Assembly: GCA_037176705.1 (NCBI GenBank)
Contig: CM073887.1
Coordinates: 84,640,348 to 84,704,347 of the forward strand
Source: Molossus alvarezi
Lineage: Eukaryota > Chordata > Mammalia > Chiroptera > Molossidae
Length of the DNA: 64,000 nucleotides
Direction: 5' to 3'
This document shows, piece after piece, positions 1-12,264 of this stretch (position 1 is the stretch's first letter; each line of letters opens with the position of its first letter). The notes beneath the pieces were generated by a model, which saw only the letters and a list, made by a program, of their open reading frames with translations, searched no databases and was not told the DNA's origin. The translations under genes were made by a program, and so were the position numbers.

Positions 1-153
1 GTTCTCCTGGGGCCTCCAGTGGTTCTACTCAAACACAGGTGGTGGGGTCTTGTGGCTTTCAAGTCATCTGGCACCCCCAGCAGACCACACACCAGCCAGG
101 TTTTTCAACATCCTGGGACAAACACTGGGGCCCCAGTGTTCACTTGACCTTGA

Positions 154-975
<822 letters not shown>

Positions 976-2561
976 GGCCCACAGCTGCCCATGAGAACCC
1001 TGCCCGAAGCTCTGGAAATGGGGGCGGGGAGGGAGTGGCCCAGGCCTGCCCACATTGTTCCCACCTGTATCTCCAGAGCTGGTGCCAGGGTCAGGCCCAA
1101 GAGAAGCCCTTGCATTAAGCCCCTGTATTTGCCAAGCTCCAAAGACTCCATCCCCAGTCCACCTGCCAGCTCGCCGGCCACAGAGCTGCCTGAGTATCCC
1201 TAATTCAGCCTCCCTCCCGTTTGCCTCAGTTCCGTTTCCTTTTCCTGACAGCACTGGGAGCCCAGGGTCTGTTCCCACATTGTGTCTGGTGGAGATCCTT
1301 GGCCCCAGGATGGGCAAAGGGGGCACAATCCTGGATCCCTTGGTCTCTTGCACTGAAATAGCATGCCCTCTTCCCAGGTGGCACTGACAGGCATGGACAG
1401 TCAGTGGTATAAGGCCATTTCTTGGGTCCTTTGGCCTTCACCGTAGTTAGACTCAGGCAGCCAGCCATATCCAGCTGGCTGTGAGGGGTGGGCCTGGCTC
1501 CCTAGGGGACCCTCACCCCAGGCACAACATTCCAGTCACAGCCCCAGGCTGGAGGGCCTCAGAGCCAGCCAGCCTCCTGTACAGGAAGGCGACAGGCCCT
1601 GAGCCTGGATGGCATATAATCCTGAGCAGCCTGCCTGGGTCATGCCAGGGAGAGTGACCTATGTCCTGGTGGCCACCTCCTCCCTGGCAATGATGGGATC
1701 CAAACCAATGCCCGATCTCCCCTCTCTCATTTTGCATGAACATGAGGAGTAGCAATTTTCCTTTATTCATTTGGCCCAAAATCACGTGTAGGATTTGGGG
1801 GTGTGGATTTTTAAACAATTTGTTTTCTTTTGGTTAAATGGGGGGTATTAGGGACCAACCAGGACTAAGTGCCCAGGGGGCAGGGAGTGGTCTGGTGGTG
1901 CCGCCTGGTCTGCATGCATGTGTGCGGCCAGGGCTGGCCAGGTGGCCAGCAGTCCCAAGCGAAGCTAGGCGGTCTGTGCTCAGCTGATAACTGCCATGCA
2001 CTGTACTGCACACGTCCCCAGAGCCTACCGGGACCGTTTGCTTTTCAGGGCATTTCTCCCTCTCCAGCCAGGGCTCGTCTCCCACCCGCCTGGGCAAGTC
2101 TCCTCCAAGGAAGTCCCAAGAGGACTGGGACCAGGGAGGGCGTGGGCCTCACCTCCAGGGGCCCCCTCCCAGCCTGAGCCCTGACCTCCAAGGTCTGGAG
2201 GAGGCCCCTAGTAGGGTCTGGCTGAGCTTCCCTCCCTCTCCCTTCTGGTCCCTTTCCTGTCCTACCCCTAGCTGGGGTTGCTGTCCAGAACGAACCGCGT
2301 GTGGGGCCGGCACATCCTAGCAGGCAGCCCCTGGCGCCTGCTGCCTCAGGGATGCTCCAACCACCCTCGTTCTCCTGCAGCCGCCCTGGCTCCTGCCTCC
2401 CCTGGCCTGCCATGGGGCCCTATCAGCCTGGCCCCACCCCGTGGAGAACCCAAAGTCTTACTGTATATAACTCCAGGTGATGTTTCTATATTTATAGCAG
2501 TGTTGAAACTCCACGTGTTTTACAGAGAACCATCCTCTCCAACCCCTCCCTCACCCACCCC

Positions 2562-2567
2562 AATAAA
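2562..2567 (+). terminator. Poly(A) signal AATAAA, proximal, RNF44
   Basis: AATAAA about 1.6 kb downstream of the RNF44 stop, in CCCCAATAAAAAGTTTTC. It is a candidate for a shorter transcript. Confidence 0.6.
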
Positions 2568-2896
2568 AAGTTTTCAAAACCCTCCGGTACTTGGGGCAGG
2601 CAGAACAGGCTCTCAGATTGTGCAGGCTGCAGCAATGGTTCTAATGAGCAGCCACTGAGGGGAGCAGGAGGAGAAACAACATTTAAAAAAATCATTTTAA
2701 AAAAGATTTATAAAACAATTATTTAGGATGTTTGTGATTTGCCAACCTTGCTATAGATGCCATGTTACCAATGATTTCCTGTGGTGGGGGCTTGTTAATG
2801 TTTACTCTTATTTACCAACTTCTGGCCTAGGCATGACAGTGGGCAGCATTCCCCAGCCTGGCTGGGCCCAGCACCTGTGTTCTGTGTTAGAAAGTT

Positions 2897-2919
2897 TTTA
2901 TATATATATGTAACTGTGC

Positions 2920-2968
<49 letters not shown>

Positions 2969-3006
2969 CATATACATATATATATATATACATATAAATA
3001 TATGTA
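2897..3006 (+). repeat. Compound (TA)n-(CA)n-(TA)n microsatellite in RNF44 3' UTR
   Basis: Runs of TATATA flank about twelve CA units, then TATA with CATA interruptions. The whole tract is alternating purine-pyrimidine. Confidence 0.95.
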
Positions 3007-3325
3007 ATTTGGGGGCCCTGTTCTTGCACATTTTACAGTTACCTCATTTTTCCCATGTATGTATTTGAGAAAATGCTAATATATAGAGAGAGAAAAAAAT
3101 GGTTCTTAAAGCTTAAATGTGTGGTTTTTTTCCATTCCATTGGATTCACATTGGTTTGTAGCATTTAACATAACTAGTATGTTGTATTATATACATGTGT
3201 ATACTGATTGAAATTTTTAACAGATTTGTACTTTTTTTAAAATGGAAGTTGCTAGTTCTGCTTGACCAAGTAGTGCAATCATTATTTTTTTTAATATTGT
3301 TGCTGATTTCAGAGGGATATTCACT

Positions 3326-3331
3326 AATAAA
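3326..3331 (+). terminator. Poly(A) signal AATAAA, distal, RNF44
   Basis: AATAAA in TTCACTAATAAACGTATG with a TG/T-rich downstream element at about 3366-3390. It is the last plausible cleavage signal before repeat-rich intergenic DNA. Confidence 0.65.
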
Positions 3332-3370
3332 CGTATGATGTATATCACGTATTGCCCAAGCTGCCTTTGG

Positions 3371-4514
3371 CTGTCTGTGTTCTTTTGGTGGGAAGTGGGA
3401 GCAAGGTGTCAATCTGAGAGTAGGTAGGGGTGGGGATGGGTGAGAATATTGTTCTTCTTGAGGGTACCTCCTGATGGAGAAGGGTCCGCCCAGGCAGCTC
3501 AATGATAACTTATTCTGCCACACACACAAATGAGGCAGGAGTCTGTTAACAAGTGACAGGGTTCCTTAAATTGGTTTGAGGAAAGCATCACTTACTGGTT
3601 TCCTGTTTAAATTCTGGAGGAAAGTTCAAGCATGAGTGGGTCAAGGCTCCCTTCATCTTACAATTTTGTTTCAAAAGAGTTGTGTGGTGGTTCTTGGTAG
3701 CTCTAGCTAAGTTTTCTGTAGTTTAGCATAATCTCCATGGGAAACTTATTTGTCTTGGGAATTCTGACAATTTCTGGGATGGAATCTTGCTACACAAACT
3801 TGGGGTGTGCCCATCCTGAACCCTTTGCTACTATCAGGGAGCTACAACAGTGTAATTGGCTTGGCCTGCTTTACATACCTGCCCACCCTAACCTGACCAC
3901 CAAGACTGTGGACTGGAGCCCTTCATCCCCAGGCTCAGTGGGGGCAAGGGCCTGAGAGCCACCAAGGGGACCAGATGAAGATGTTGCATTCCTCTAACCC
4001 ATATGCATTATGGTGCTGCAGGAGCAGGAGTAATGGACTGGGGTCAGGAGACCTGGGACCTTGTGTCTGTGATGCCACTCGCTGTAACCTTGGTCGGGGC
4101 ACTTCTCTTTCAGCCTTTGGGGATAGAATCCTAAGTGTTTCAGAGGAAGTCCTGTGGGAGCATAACAAGGTTTGTGAAAAAAAAAGGGGGGGCGGGGATT
4201 GATCAATTAAGTTTAGGGATCAATTAACCTCACATTGAAAGTAACAGGAGCCTGAGTTGCAGAGGGCTGTTCTGAACCTTGGCTATGCAGACACGTGTTG
4301 TCAATCTCTAGAAGTGGACACATACTACGGGCAGCATTTTCATTTGGCCATGTGTAGGGCTCAAGTTGCATTCTCTGGAGCACATTGGGACACAGTGGAC
4401 TAAACCAGTGGTAGCAACTGAGTTCCCCGAGCCCTGGTCTGAGAAAAATGTCAGGTGAGAAAGTCTCTAAACTTTTTTCAGTATTTTAAGAAATACTGAA
4501 AAGAATACTGGGAA
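3371..4514. other. Intergenic DNA, no gene seen
   Basis: Start of the RNF44-FAF2 intergenic interval. Apart from an old MIR at about 4005-4125, nothing with coding or regulatory signature is visible. Confidence 0.6.
4005..4125 (+). repeat. MIR SINE fragment
   Basis: Degraded MIR core: TCAGGAGACCTGGGACC, then GTGATGCCACTCGCTGTAAC, then CTTGGTCGGGGCACTTCTC, matching the family's order of blocks. Confidence 0.65.
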
Positions 4515-4680
4515 AGAAAAATCACATGATCATATCAATTGATGCAAAATAAAGTTGCTCAAATTCATTCATGATAAAAACTCAGCAAGCTAGCAACAGA
4601 AGGTAACTTCCTCAACTTGATAAAGAGCATCTGCACGTTCAGCTTCCTATCTGCAGCCTCAGCAGGACAGCACACTCACA

Positions 4681-5038
4681 GCAGGATTTTGCACTCAATG
4701 GTTCAGAGACCCCCAGCCAGACTACACACTGACGAAAGGTGTGGAGTCTCCTTTGTACACATTAGGTTCATCAGAAATTTACCAAGTCAAGAATTCCAGA
4801 TAAAGTGTTTCAGGCTTCACCATGAAAAATGTGGGGATTCAAAGCACCCTCATAAAATGCATATAGTTATCATAATAAAAAATACAAAAAGACATCCATA
4901 CTTGGAAAAAGATGTAATAAAGATGCTTGGATTAGAAAAAGCCCATACTCCTCAAGTTCACAAGAACATCCCTTTGGTGAATGCAAAACAGAAAGTGGTT
5001 AAACATTTGATAACAAGCCCCTGAGGTTGCCACAGGGG
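4681..5038 (+). pseudogene. MRPL30: Processed pseudogene of MRPL30 (mitoribosomal protein uL30m)
   Basis: The parent encodes a protein of the mitochondrial large ribosomal subunit. Translation gives [15 protein letters not shown] early, then [20 protein letters not shown] and [20 protein letters not shown], with [11 protein letters not shown] after it. This follows MRPL30 colinearly without introns. The start codon region is lost. A one-base deletion after KHLI shifts the frame (KPLRLPQG is readable only in another frame) and a stop follows. The family's final 35 or so residues are not recognisable. It sits inside LINE-1 no. 1, so it is a retrotransposed copy with no promoter of its own. I am sure of the family and less sure of the exact ends. 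Confidence 0.82.
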
Positions 5039-5163
5039 AGTGGCGGTCATTGCTTCCCATCTGGCTGGGGGAGTTTTGTTCTTAGATTCTTGGCTGGATG
5101 GGGTAGTGCTCATACTTGCTTCCTGGATGACTAGTGGGATATGCATCTTCCTCACAAGATGGT

Positions 5164-5205
5164 ATACACACACACACACACGTGTGTGTGTGTGTGTGTG
5201 TATAT
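5164..5205. repeat. Palindromic (AC)8(GT)10 microsatellite
   Basis: Eight AC units (5166-5181) run directly into ten GT units (5182-5201), flanked by TAT and ATA. The tract is a perfect inverted repeat of at least 32 bp with no spacer. Confidence 0.95.
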
Positions 5206-6507
5206 TTTTTTTTTGTTAATGCTAGTCATTTTTACTGACTAAACATGGTGTGCTTCTTACTATAGGCTTGGAGGTTTCAGTGCTATTATTTGGTTTAGTT
5301 CTAACCCCCTTTGCCCGACAGTTTCATTGCAACATGGGTAAGAATGGCATTGTTTGAATATCTAAGTTCAGATGTCAGCAATAATCATTAAAATAACTGT
5401 TTTTTTATCTAACTAAATTCAACAAATTCTATGAGTGGCCCTTGAAGCACTGTGTTATGTGTTGGCAAAATACAGAACTGCCCCTTCAGGAGCTCACAGT
5501 CTGTTCTGCCAGAGACCAGAGTTTCAGCCAAAGTCACTGAACCTTGGGTGCAGCTAGAAATGCTGCTTTGTGCATTAGTGTCTATAAATCCATATGTAGA
5601 TTTGGCTTCATTTTATGCTTAAACGTAATAACAAAAACAGTATTTTCTGATTATAACACTAATTTGGCCTAGTTCTTTGAATTCCCACGAAACCTCTACC
5701 AACAGTTGAGATTGCTTTCAAAAAGAAGAAAAAAAGGGAGAAATCTTTTAGGGAGAATTATTCTATTTCCCTTTTTTCTATTTCAGATACCTGGAGGGGT
5801 GGGGAGAAGTAAGAATCTTAGCAGAGCTGCAGTACTGGGAAGTTCTGTTGATGATGATGAAGAATTTCCAAATTCCAGTTACCCTTTGTTTTCCTAGCTG
5901 TCTGGTAAAATTTGGCAGCAATAACATTGGCATATTCACTGTTTGCAGTCCCAGTATCCATCCTGTCATAGGTCTTTATGTTTTGGGGCATCAAAGCACA
6001 AGTGCCACCTGAAATGAAGCCAGAACAGAGATCCTTAATTAATGAACTTAAAAGCAATTACAAAAAACAAAAACAAAAAACAGCATCTACAAAAAACCCT
6101 ACAGCTAACATCATACTTCATGATATGAAAAACAATGCCTCCCCCCAACATCAGAACAATGAAGGATATCCGCTCTTACCTCTCCTACTCAACATCATAC
6201 TGGAAGTCCTAGCCAGCACAATAAAGCAAGAAAAAGGAAATAAAGTTAGGCATACAGATAGAAAAGGAAGAAATAAAAGTCCCTATTTGTAGATTATATG
6301 ATGAAAATCTATGTAGAAAATCCCAAGGAATCTACAAAAAAACAAAAACTGAGTTCATCAGGTCATAGAATACAAGATCAATATATAAAAATTAATTGTG
6401 TTCTTGTATACTAGCAATAAATACAAGGAAATTGAAAATACCATTTGGAATCACTTAAAAGAGAAATAGAACATGTATAAACCTAACAAAATATTACAAA
6501 ACTTGTA

Positions 6508-6984
6508 CAGCAGTTCCCTCTTAACTACAGGAGATACATTCCAAGACCTCCCAGTGGATGCCCGAAATGGCAAATAGTACTGAACCCTATATGCACTGTG
6601 ATTTTTTAAATACATACACTTTATGGCTTCTCTTTGGCACATCTGAATTGCCAGCATCACTACTCTTGCACTTTGGGGCCATTATTAAGTAAAATAAGGG
6701 TGACTTGAACATGAGCACTGCCATACCATGACAGCCTGGTAACAGGTGAGGGGTGTATATAGCATAGATGTGATGGACAAAGGGCTGCTTCACATCCCAG
6801 GTGGGACAGAGGTTGGATGGAGCAGGATGACGAGAGATTTTTATCATGCTACTCAGAGCAGCTAGCAATTTAAAACTTATATATTATTTATTTCTGTATC
6901 TTCCATGTACTATTTTTGGACCACAGTTGATCCCTGGATAACTGAAATTACAGAAAGTGAAACCATGGGTAAGTAGGACTACTA
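6508..6984. mobile_element. Tigger-type (Tc1/mariner) non-autonomous DNA transposon fossil, copy 1
   Basis: Starts TA|CAGCAGTTCCCTC and ends GTAGGACTACTA|TA, so terminal inverted repeats lie next to TA targets. Internal blocks 'GATACATTCCAAGACCTCCC' and 'GGATGCCCGAAATGG' match the same family as the element at 41988. It interrupts LINE-1 no. 1. Subfamily (MER44/Tigger group) is a guess. Confidence 0.7.
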
Positions 6985-7550
6985 TATGTTGAAAACTACA
7001 AAAACTGCCGAAAGAAATCAAACACCTACATAAATTAAGAAATAGTTGTCATGTTCTTTGATTAGAAGACTCAGCACAGTAAAGATGTCATTTCTTCCCA
7101 AATTGATCTGTAGGTTTAATGCAATCCCTATCAAAATTCCAGCAAAGTGGGTTTTTCTTTTTGAGATACAGACATGCCTTTTTAAAAATTTATATAAGAA
7201 GGCAAAGAAAAATAAATAAATAAATAAAAAGGCAAAGAAACCAGAGTAGCTAAGACATTTTTGAAAAACAAAAATAAATGATCAAGAATCACTCTACATG
7301 ATTTTAAGATTTACTATAGAACTGTGTTAATCAATGTGTTTGGGCAGAAGAATAGACAAGTAGATGAATGGAACAGAGCCAAGAACCCAGAAATAGACCC
7401 ATGAAAGAACAGCCAACTGATTTTTGAACATCTGATGAAGGACAGACTTTTCAACAAATAATATTGGGGTAACTGGACTTCCATAAGGAAAAACAAAAAT
7501 CTACCTAAACTTCACATTTTGTACAAAAATGAACTCAAAATGAATCATAC

Positions 7551-7734
7551 AGACAGGGGGTGGGGTGTGTGTGGAAGATATAGAGGGGATAAATGGTGAT
7601 GGAAGAAGACTTGACTTAGTGTAGTGGGCACACAATACAATATACAGATGATGTATTATACAATTGTACACCTGAAATCTATATAATTTTATTAACCAAT
7701 GTCACCCAATAAATTCAATAAAAAAATAAAAGGA
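7551..7734 (+). mobile_element. Short LINE-1 3' end inserted in LINE-1 no. 1
   Basis: A 3' terminal L1 block (GTACACCTGAAATCTATATA, ACCAATGTCACCCAATAAAT, then A-rich tail) interrupts ORF2. AAAATGAATCATA before and AAAAGGATCATAAA after look like the target duplication. Confidence 0.6.
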
Positions 7735-7793
7735 TCATAAATTTAAAAATAAGACATAAAAGTAGAAAACTTTTAGAAGAAAACAAGTAAAAA

Positions 7794-7890
7794 GCCCTGG
7801 CTGGTTTGGCTCAGCAGTTGCAGCGTTGGCCTGCGGACCAGAGAGTCCCGGGTTCGGTTCCCTCTAGGGGCACATACCAAAAAAAAAGAA
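7794..7890 (+). mobile_element. Ves SINE, short form
   Basis: tRNA-like head ending GGGGCACATACC plus A-rich tail. Target duplication AGAAAACAAGTAAAAA at 7778-7793 and 7891-7906. Confidence 0.93.
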
Positions 7891-8089
7891 AGAAAACAAG
7901 TAAAAATCTTCACTAAGGTATAGGGCTAGTTGAAGAGTCCTTAGATATGACATCAAAAACACAATCCATTTAAAAAAATCAATAAATTAGACTCCATAAA
8001 AAAAAATTTGCAAGTCACATGTCTGACAAAGGACTCAAATCTCAGATATATAAACTCTCAAAACTCAACACAAAACAATCCACTTAGAA

Positions 8090-8348
8090 CAACAATTTTC
8101 AACTGTTTTCATCTCATGGCACACATAAACTACTAAAATTCAACAGTAAAATATGTATTTTTTTGCTGATCTGACCAAAAAAAAAACAGGTATAATTTTG
8201 ATTAATTTACACCAGACAGCTACTGTTATGTTGGCTGTTGTCATTTTTTTAAATTTGACAATCTAAGGAAAAAGATCAGTGCCCATGACTAAATCGTCAG
8301 GTATTGATGTTTTAAAAATTCTTGTAGCACACCTGTTGAAAATTGCTG
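8090..8348. mobile_element. hAT-type non-autonomous DNA transposon, 259 bp
   Basis: Terminal inverted repeats CAACAATTTTCAACTG (left) and CAGCAATTTTCAACAG (right end, reverse complement). They are flanked by an 8-bp target duplication ACTTAGAA / ACTTAGAC, the size typical of hAT. 'CATCTCATGGCACACATAAA' near the left end resembles MER5/Charlie-like elements. Inserted in LINE-1 ORF2. Confidence 0.82.
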
Positions 8349-8600
8349 ACTTAGACTATGGACAAAAGACATCAACATACATTTTAGCAAAGAAGATATT
8401 TCTTGTGTACAACACCATTAACCATTAAGAAAATGCAAATTAAACCACAGATTATTACACATCTATTAAAACAACTAAAATCATAAATAGTGACATTATC
8501 AAATTCTGGCAAGGATGCAAAGAAATTGGATTTTTCATACATTGTTGTTGGGAATGTTAAATAGTACAGCCATGCTGAAATATAGGTTGGCAGTTTCTTT

Positions 8601-8850
8601 ATTTTTTTTTATCCTCACCCGAGGACATTTTTCCATTTTTTGTTCAGATAGAGTGGGAGGGAGAGAGAGGAAGAGAGAGAGAGAGAGAAACATCGACGTA
8701 AAAGGGACACATCGAGTGGCTGCCACCCACACAACCAACCAGGGCCGGTGACAAACTGCAACCGAGGTACATGCCCTTCGCGGGAACCAAACCCTGGTCT
8801 CTCAGGACCGCAGGCCGGCACTCTAACTGCTGAGCCAAACCAGCCAGGGC
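8601..8850 (-). mobile_element. Ves SINE, long form
   Basis: Antisense copy ending CCAGCCAGGGC. Target duplication GGCAGTTTCTTT on both sides. Confidence 0.92.
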
Positions 8851-9679
8851 GGCAGTTTCTTTTTTTCACATTGTTGAAAACATGTACTTTGATATAGTCT
8901 AAAAAAATAAGTCAATAGATATTCTACTCTGCTATACATGCATCTGTGAAGTAATACCCCTGTGCCATTCAAATGGTGAACATCTGAATCATGTCCCATC
9001 TCTTACCCCAGCAGGAGAACACATCTTCTACCGATTACTACCAAATCCAGATGACCAAGTAGGAGTAATGCTTTATCCCCAAAGTAAGTTTAAAATGGTT
9101 GGTGCAGGCATTCCAGGATCTGTAGCCCTCTTAAGTTCCAGGTAAATCAAGAGAGGGGTAGAGCCCCCGTTGATGGCCAATTGAAAATCTACTGCAGCCT
9201 CTGCTTGGCCTCTACTCAGTTCACCATGATGATGGCCCAGCAGTTTCTTATAAAACTAAACCTACATGACTATATTCATAAGCTGCTTCTTTCATAATAG
9301 CCCCAAACTGGGAACAACCCAAATGTTTTTAATGAGTAAATGGTTAGACAAAGGTAGTGCATCCACATCCTGGAATACTACTCAGCAGTGAAAAGGAACC
9401 AACTACTGATACATACGATAACTTAGATGGATCTCAAGGGAATTATGAGTAAAAAAAAAGCCAGTCACCAAGGTAACATATAAGTCCCATCTAAGTAACT
9501 GTCAAAATGACAACATTAGAGAGATGGAAAATAGATTAGTGGTTGCTGGGGTTAGAGATGGGGGCATAAGATGGGTGGATAGCAGGAGGAGGATCTTTGT
9601 GGTGATGGAACTGTTCTGTGTCTTGATTATGGTGTGGTCACACGAACTTACACATGTGATGAAATGGACAGAACCACCA

Positions 9680-9706
9680 ACACACACACACACACACACA
9701 CACACA
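9680..9706. repeat. (CA)n microsatellite
   Basis: About 13 CA units inside the 3' UTR of LINE-1 no. 1. Confidence 0.95.
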
Positions 9707-10104
9707 AATGGGTACATCTAAAACTAATGAAATCCGCAGATTGTGCCAATATAAGGTTTCTGGTTTTATAAAGATGTTATTAGATTTTCCAAGATGGCTG
9801 CAGATTAGGCGGAGCTACACTTCACCTGTTCCAGGCCCCAATTTATAGCTAAATTATAGAGCAATTAACTTAAATAACCAACTGAAGCCTAGCTGAACTG
9901 AAATATTATAACCAAGGATTTACAGAAGAAGCCACAGAGACTGGCAAGAAGAGTAGAGATGCAAAAAGGCTGGACCCCACAGCTACATGCAACAACTGAG
10001 AAGCCAGAGGGATATCTCAAGTGCACCCCCCCCCAGGAGCATGGGGTTTCAACCCCTCTCAGGGATCCCCAACCCAGAGCAACAGAGACAAGAAGAGGAG
10101 ACCA

Positions 10105-10378
10105 GCCCTGGCCGGTTTGGCTCAGCTGTTAGAGTGTCGGCCTCCAGTCCAGAGAGACCCAGGTTCGGTTCCCGCTAAGGGCGCGTACCTCGGTTGCAGT
10201 TTGTCCCTGGCCCTGGTTGGGTCATGCAGGTGGCAGCCACTTGATGAGTCCCTTTCATGTCGATGTTTCTCTCTCTCTCTCTCTCTCTCCCTCTCCCTCT
10301 CCCTCTCCCTCTCTCTCCCTCCCACTCTATCTGAACAAAAAAAGTGGAAAAATGTCCTTGAGTGAAGATTTTAAAAAC
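10105..10378 (+). mobile_element. Ves SINE, long form
   Basis: Complete copy with a long CT-rich tract. Target duplication AGAGGAGACCA at 10094-10104 and 10379-10389. Confidence 0.93.
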
Positions 10379-11994
10379 AGAGGAGACCACATAGCATCTG
10401 GTGGTGAAAATCTGTGGGGAGTGCACTGCCCAGAGTCCTGACTGCTGGCAAGGCCACTCTACTGTGCTCAGGTCCCGTGGAGGGGTCTGCTGGCTGCACC
10501 TAGCAGTGACTTTTGGGGTACTCATTTTCTGGGGGGGGGGTGTCTTGGCAGAAATTCACACAGTGTCTGAACTGTGTGGCTTTGGAAAGGGAACAAGTCT
10601 CCTCGACCTTAAGCACATAGCTGGAGCCTCCCCTGTCACCTGTTAAATCAATTGGCTGGCCTCATCCTAATAAGTTCAGTCGTGCAAGGGGAAGTGTGCT
10701 GGGAAGAGCTGGGACATTCAGAACGTGTCTTCCAGGAGTTCTTGAAGCTTTTGTCCAGGAACCAGACAGGAGAGTGCTAGGCTGTGTGGCTATGTTGCAG
10801 GGTGCCACTCCTATCTTCTCTGTGAGCTCAGCCTGCACTATCCCAAGAAGGGGAAGAAGTGCCTGCCTCCCCACCTCTATAGGCTTGTGGCACCACCCCA
10901 AACCAGAGACTGTGTGGATCTGTCTTTCCAAGTCCCAGACACCCAACCCGCAGGCTGAGATCAATTCCATGAGGGAAAGGGAGAGCTGCTGGGGGCTGGG
11001 ACATCTGGAGTATGTGTCCCTTAGAGGCTATTGTCTGGGACCAGGACAAAGGGCTTGGCCCCCTCCAGTGGGCTGGACTGGCATCACCCCCAATAGGAGA
11101 CTCTTTTGATCTGTCCACCTGAGCCTGGTGGCTCCACCTGGCTGAGCTTGCTCCTGCAGAGGAGACAACTGGTTCCACCTAATCTGAACCTATAGCACAC
11201 CCCTCATGAGGGAACTAGAGCTGGAGCTTCTGGCAAAGATTGAGAGGTTTGGCTCTGGAGTAGGGGCCACTTCCCCCTCATTGAGTGCCTGACAATGTGA
11301 CCCCCACAAGTAAGGGATCCACTAGCCCCCACCTTCCTGACCCCAGCTGCCTCCCTTCCCCACACCTAGCTCATAAGCTAAGGAAGGGTCTGTAGGTCAC
11401 AGACAGCCTGGGCTCATTCCGTCTGTCAGTGGAGTAGCTGACAGGTGGAGGCAGACCTCAGAGAGTGTCGGATCTTTTACATATCTGTTCCCAGCTCTAA
11501 GATGGAGGACACCAACCCCTGAACACACAATAGCCTCTCCCACACACACCCAGGCCCAATAGATGCAGTGAATAGCATGGTAACTCCAGACATGTAACCC
11601 AAAGCAGGTTACACACAACATCTGACATCAACCTGTACATGAACCCTGCTCAAGTAGACTCAGAACCAACACAACCAATGGTGCACTTCAGACCACATCA
11701 GAGCTCAACCCAACAAGTCACACAAGCAGCACACCCATAGGTGGATTCTAGCAGGCACCAGGATTAACTCTACCCATGAATGGGCCAACACCATTCAAGA
11801 TTCAACTACAGTAGGAGGGTACACATAATACAGCAAAAAACATTCCTGGAGCACAGAGCTCAGATGATCTGGAAGGTTGTGCCACCGAGCCCAACAAGAT
11901 ACCTTCATCATAAAGCAATCATAACAAGTTTTGGAGTCATAGCAAATATACCTAATACACAGAGACAAAATGGGAAGACAAACAAATATGCGCA

Positions 11995-12170
11995 GCCCTG
12001 GCTAGTGTGGCTCAGTTGGTTGAGTGTCACCCCATGCACCAAGAGGTCACTGGTTTAATTCAGGGTCAGGACACATACCTGGGTTGCGAGCTCGATCTCC
12101 ATTTGGAATTGTACAGGAGGCAACCAATTGATGGCTTCTCTCTCTTCAATGTTTCCCTCTTAAAAAGTTT
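11995..12170 (+). mobile_element. Ves SINE, 'CAGTCAGGGCACAT' type
   Basis: Head 'GCCCTGGCTAGTGTGGCTCA', second block CATACCTGGGTTGCGAG, and a tail running into T-rich sequence that may belong to an antisense SINE end. Confidence 0.85.
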
Positions 12171-12240
12171 TTTTTTTCTTTATTGATTTTGGAGAGAGAG
12201 AGAGAGAAAAATTTTTTTTTAAAGTTTAATTTCATAGAAA
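12171..12240 (-). repeat. Truncated Ves 3' end
   Basis: TTTCTTTATTGATTTTGGAGAGAGAG is the antisense tail signature of Ves. The head is missing. Confidence 0.55.
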
Positions 12241-12264
12241 AGTTTTCTATATGTATTACTGTAA

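Larger units (their letters stand above)
976..3370 (+). other. RNF44: RNF44 3' untranslated region
   Basis: This 2.4-kb stretch has no SINE insertions and ends in two poly(A) signals, which fits a long 3' UTR. The end near 3350-3370 is inferred from AATAAA at 3326-3331 followed by the GT-rich TGTCTGTGTTCTTTTGGTG. A shorter form would end near 2590. The many short reading frames here show no protein similarity that I recognise. Confidence 0.75.
4636..6080 (+). mobile_element. Retrocopy insertion carrying the MRPL30 pseudogene
   Basis: LINE-1 ORF2 text breaks at AAGAGCATCTGCA (4623-4635) and resumes at ACAGCATCTACAAAA (6080-6094). AGCATCTRC therefore occurs on both sides as a target duplication, and the right end is A-rich (ACAAAAAACAAAAACAAAAAA). 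The 1.45-kb insert begins with MRPL30-like coding sequence and continues as unidentified sequence, possibly a long 3' UTR. Confidence 0.65.
4515..9780 (+). mobile_element. LINE-1 no. 1, 5'-truncated, split by six insertions
   Basis: ORF2-derived sequence starts in the reverse-transcriptase region (4515-4635, 'ATATCAATTGATGCA' block). It resumes at 6081 (CATCTACAAAAAACCCTACA, then a PLLPLLLNIILEVLAS-like stretch), 6985-7550, 7735-8089, 8357-8600 and 8851 on, and ends in L1 3' UTR text with a CA repeat at 9680. Stops and frameshifts throughout make it dead. Interruptions are an MRPL30 retrocopy, a Tigger-type element, a short L1 3' end, a short Ves, an hAT element and a full Ves. 9013-9240 is not recognised. 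Confidence 0.8.

Noticed and set aside
7800..7860. tRNA-like sequences with box A and box B
   Set aside because: They are Ves heads followed by SINE bodies or tails, not tRNA genes.
9013..9142. Exon-like block (AG before, GGTAAATC after) with an open frame FYRLLPNPDDQVGVMLYPQS
   Set aside because: Inside LINE-1 no. 1, no recognisable family, and no partner exon. Possibly a small unassigned insert.
10021..10365. Many 60-140 codon frames rich in SLSLSLS or REREREK
   Set aside because: Translations of the Ves CT/GA tract; the same pattern recurs at every long Ves copy.
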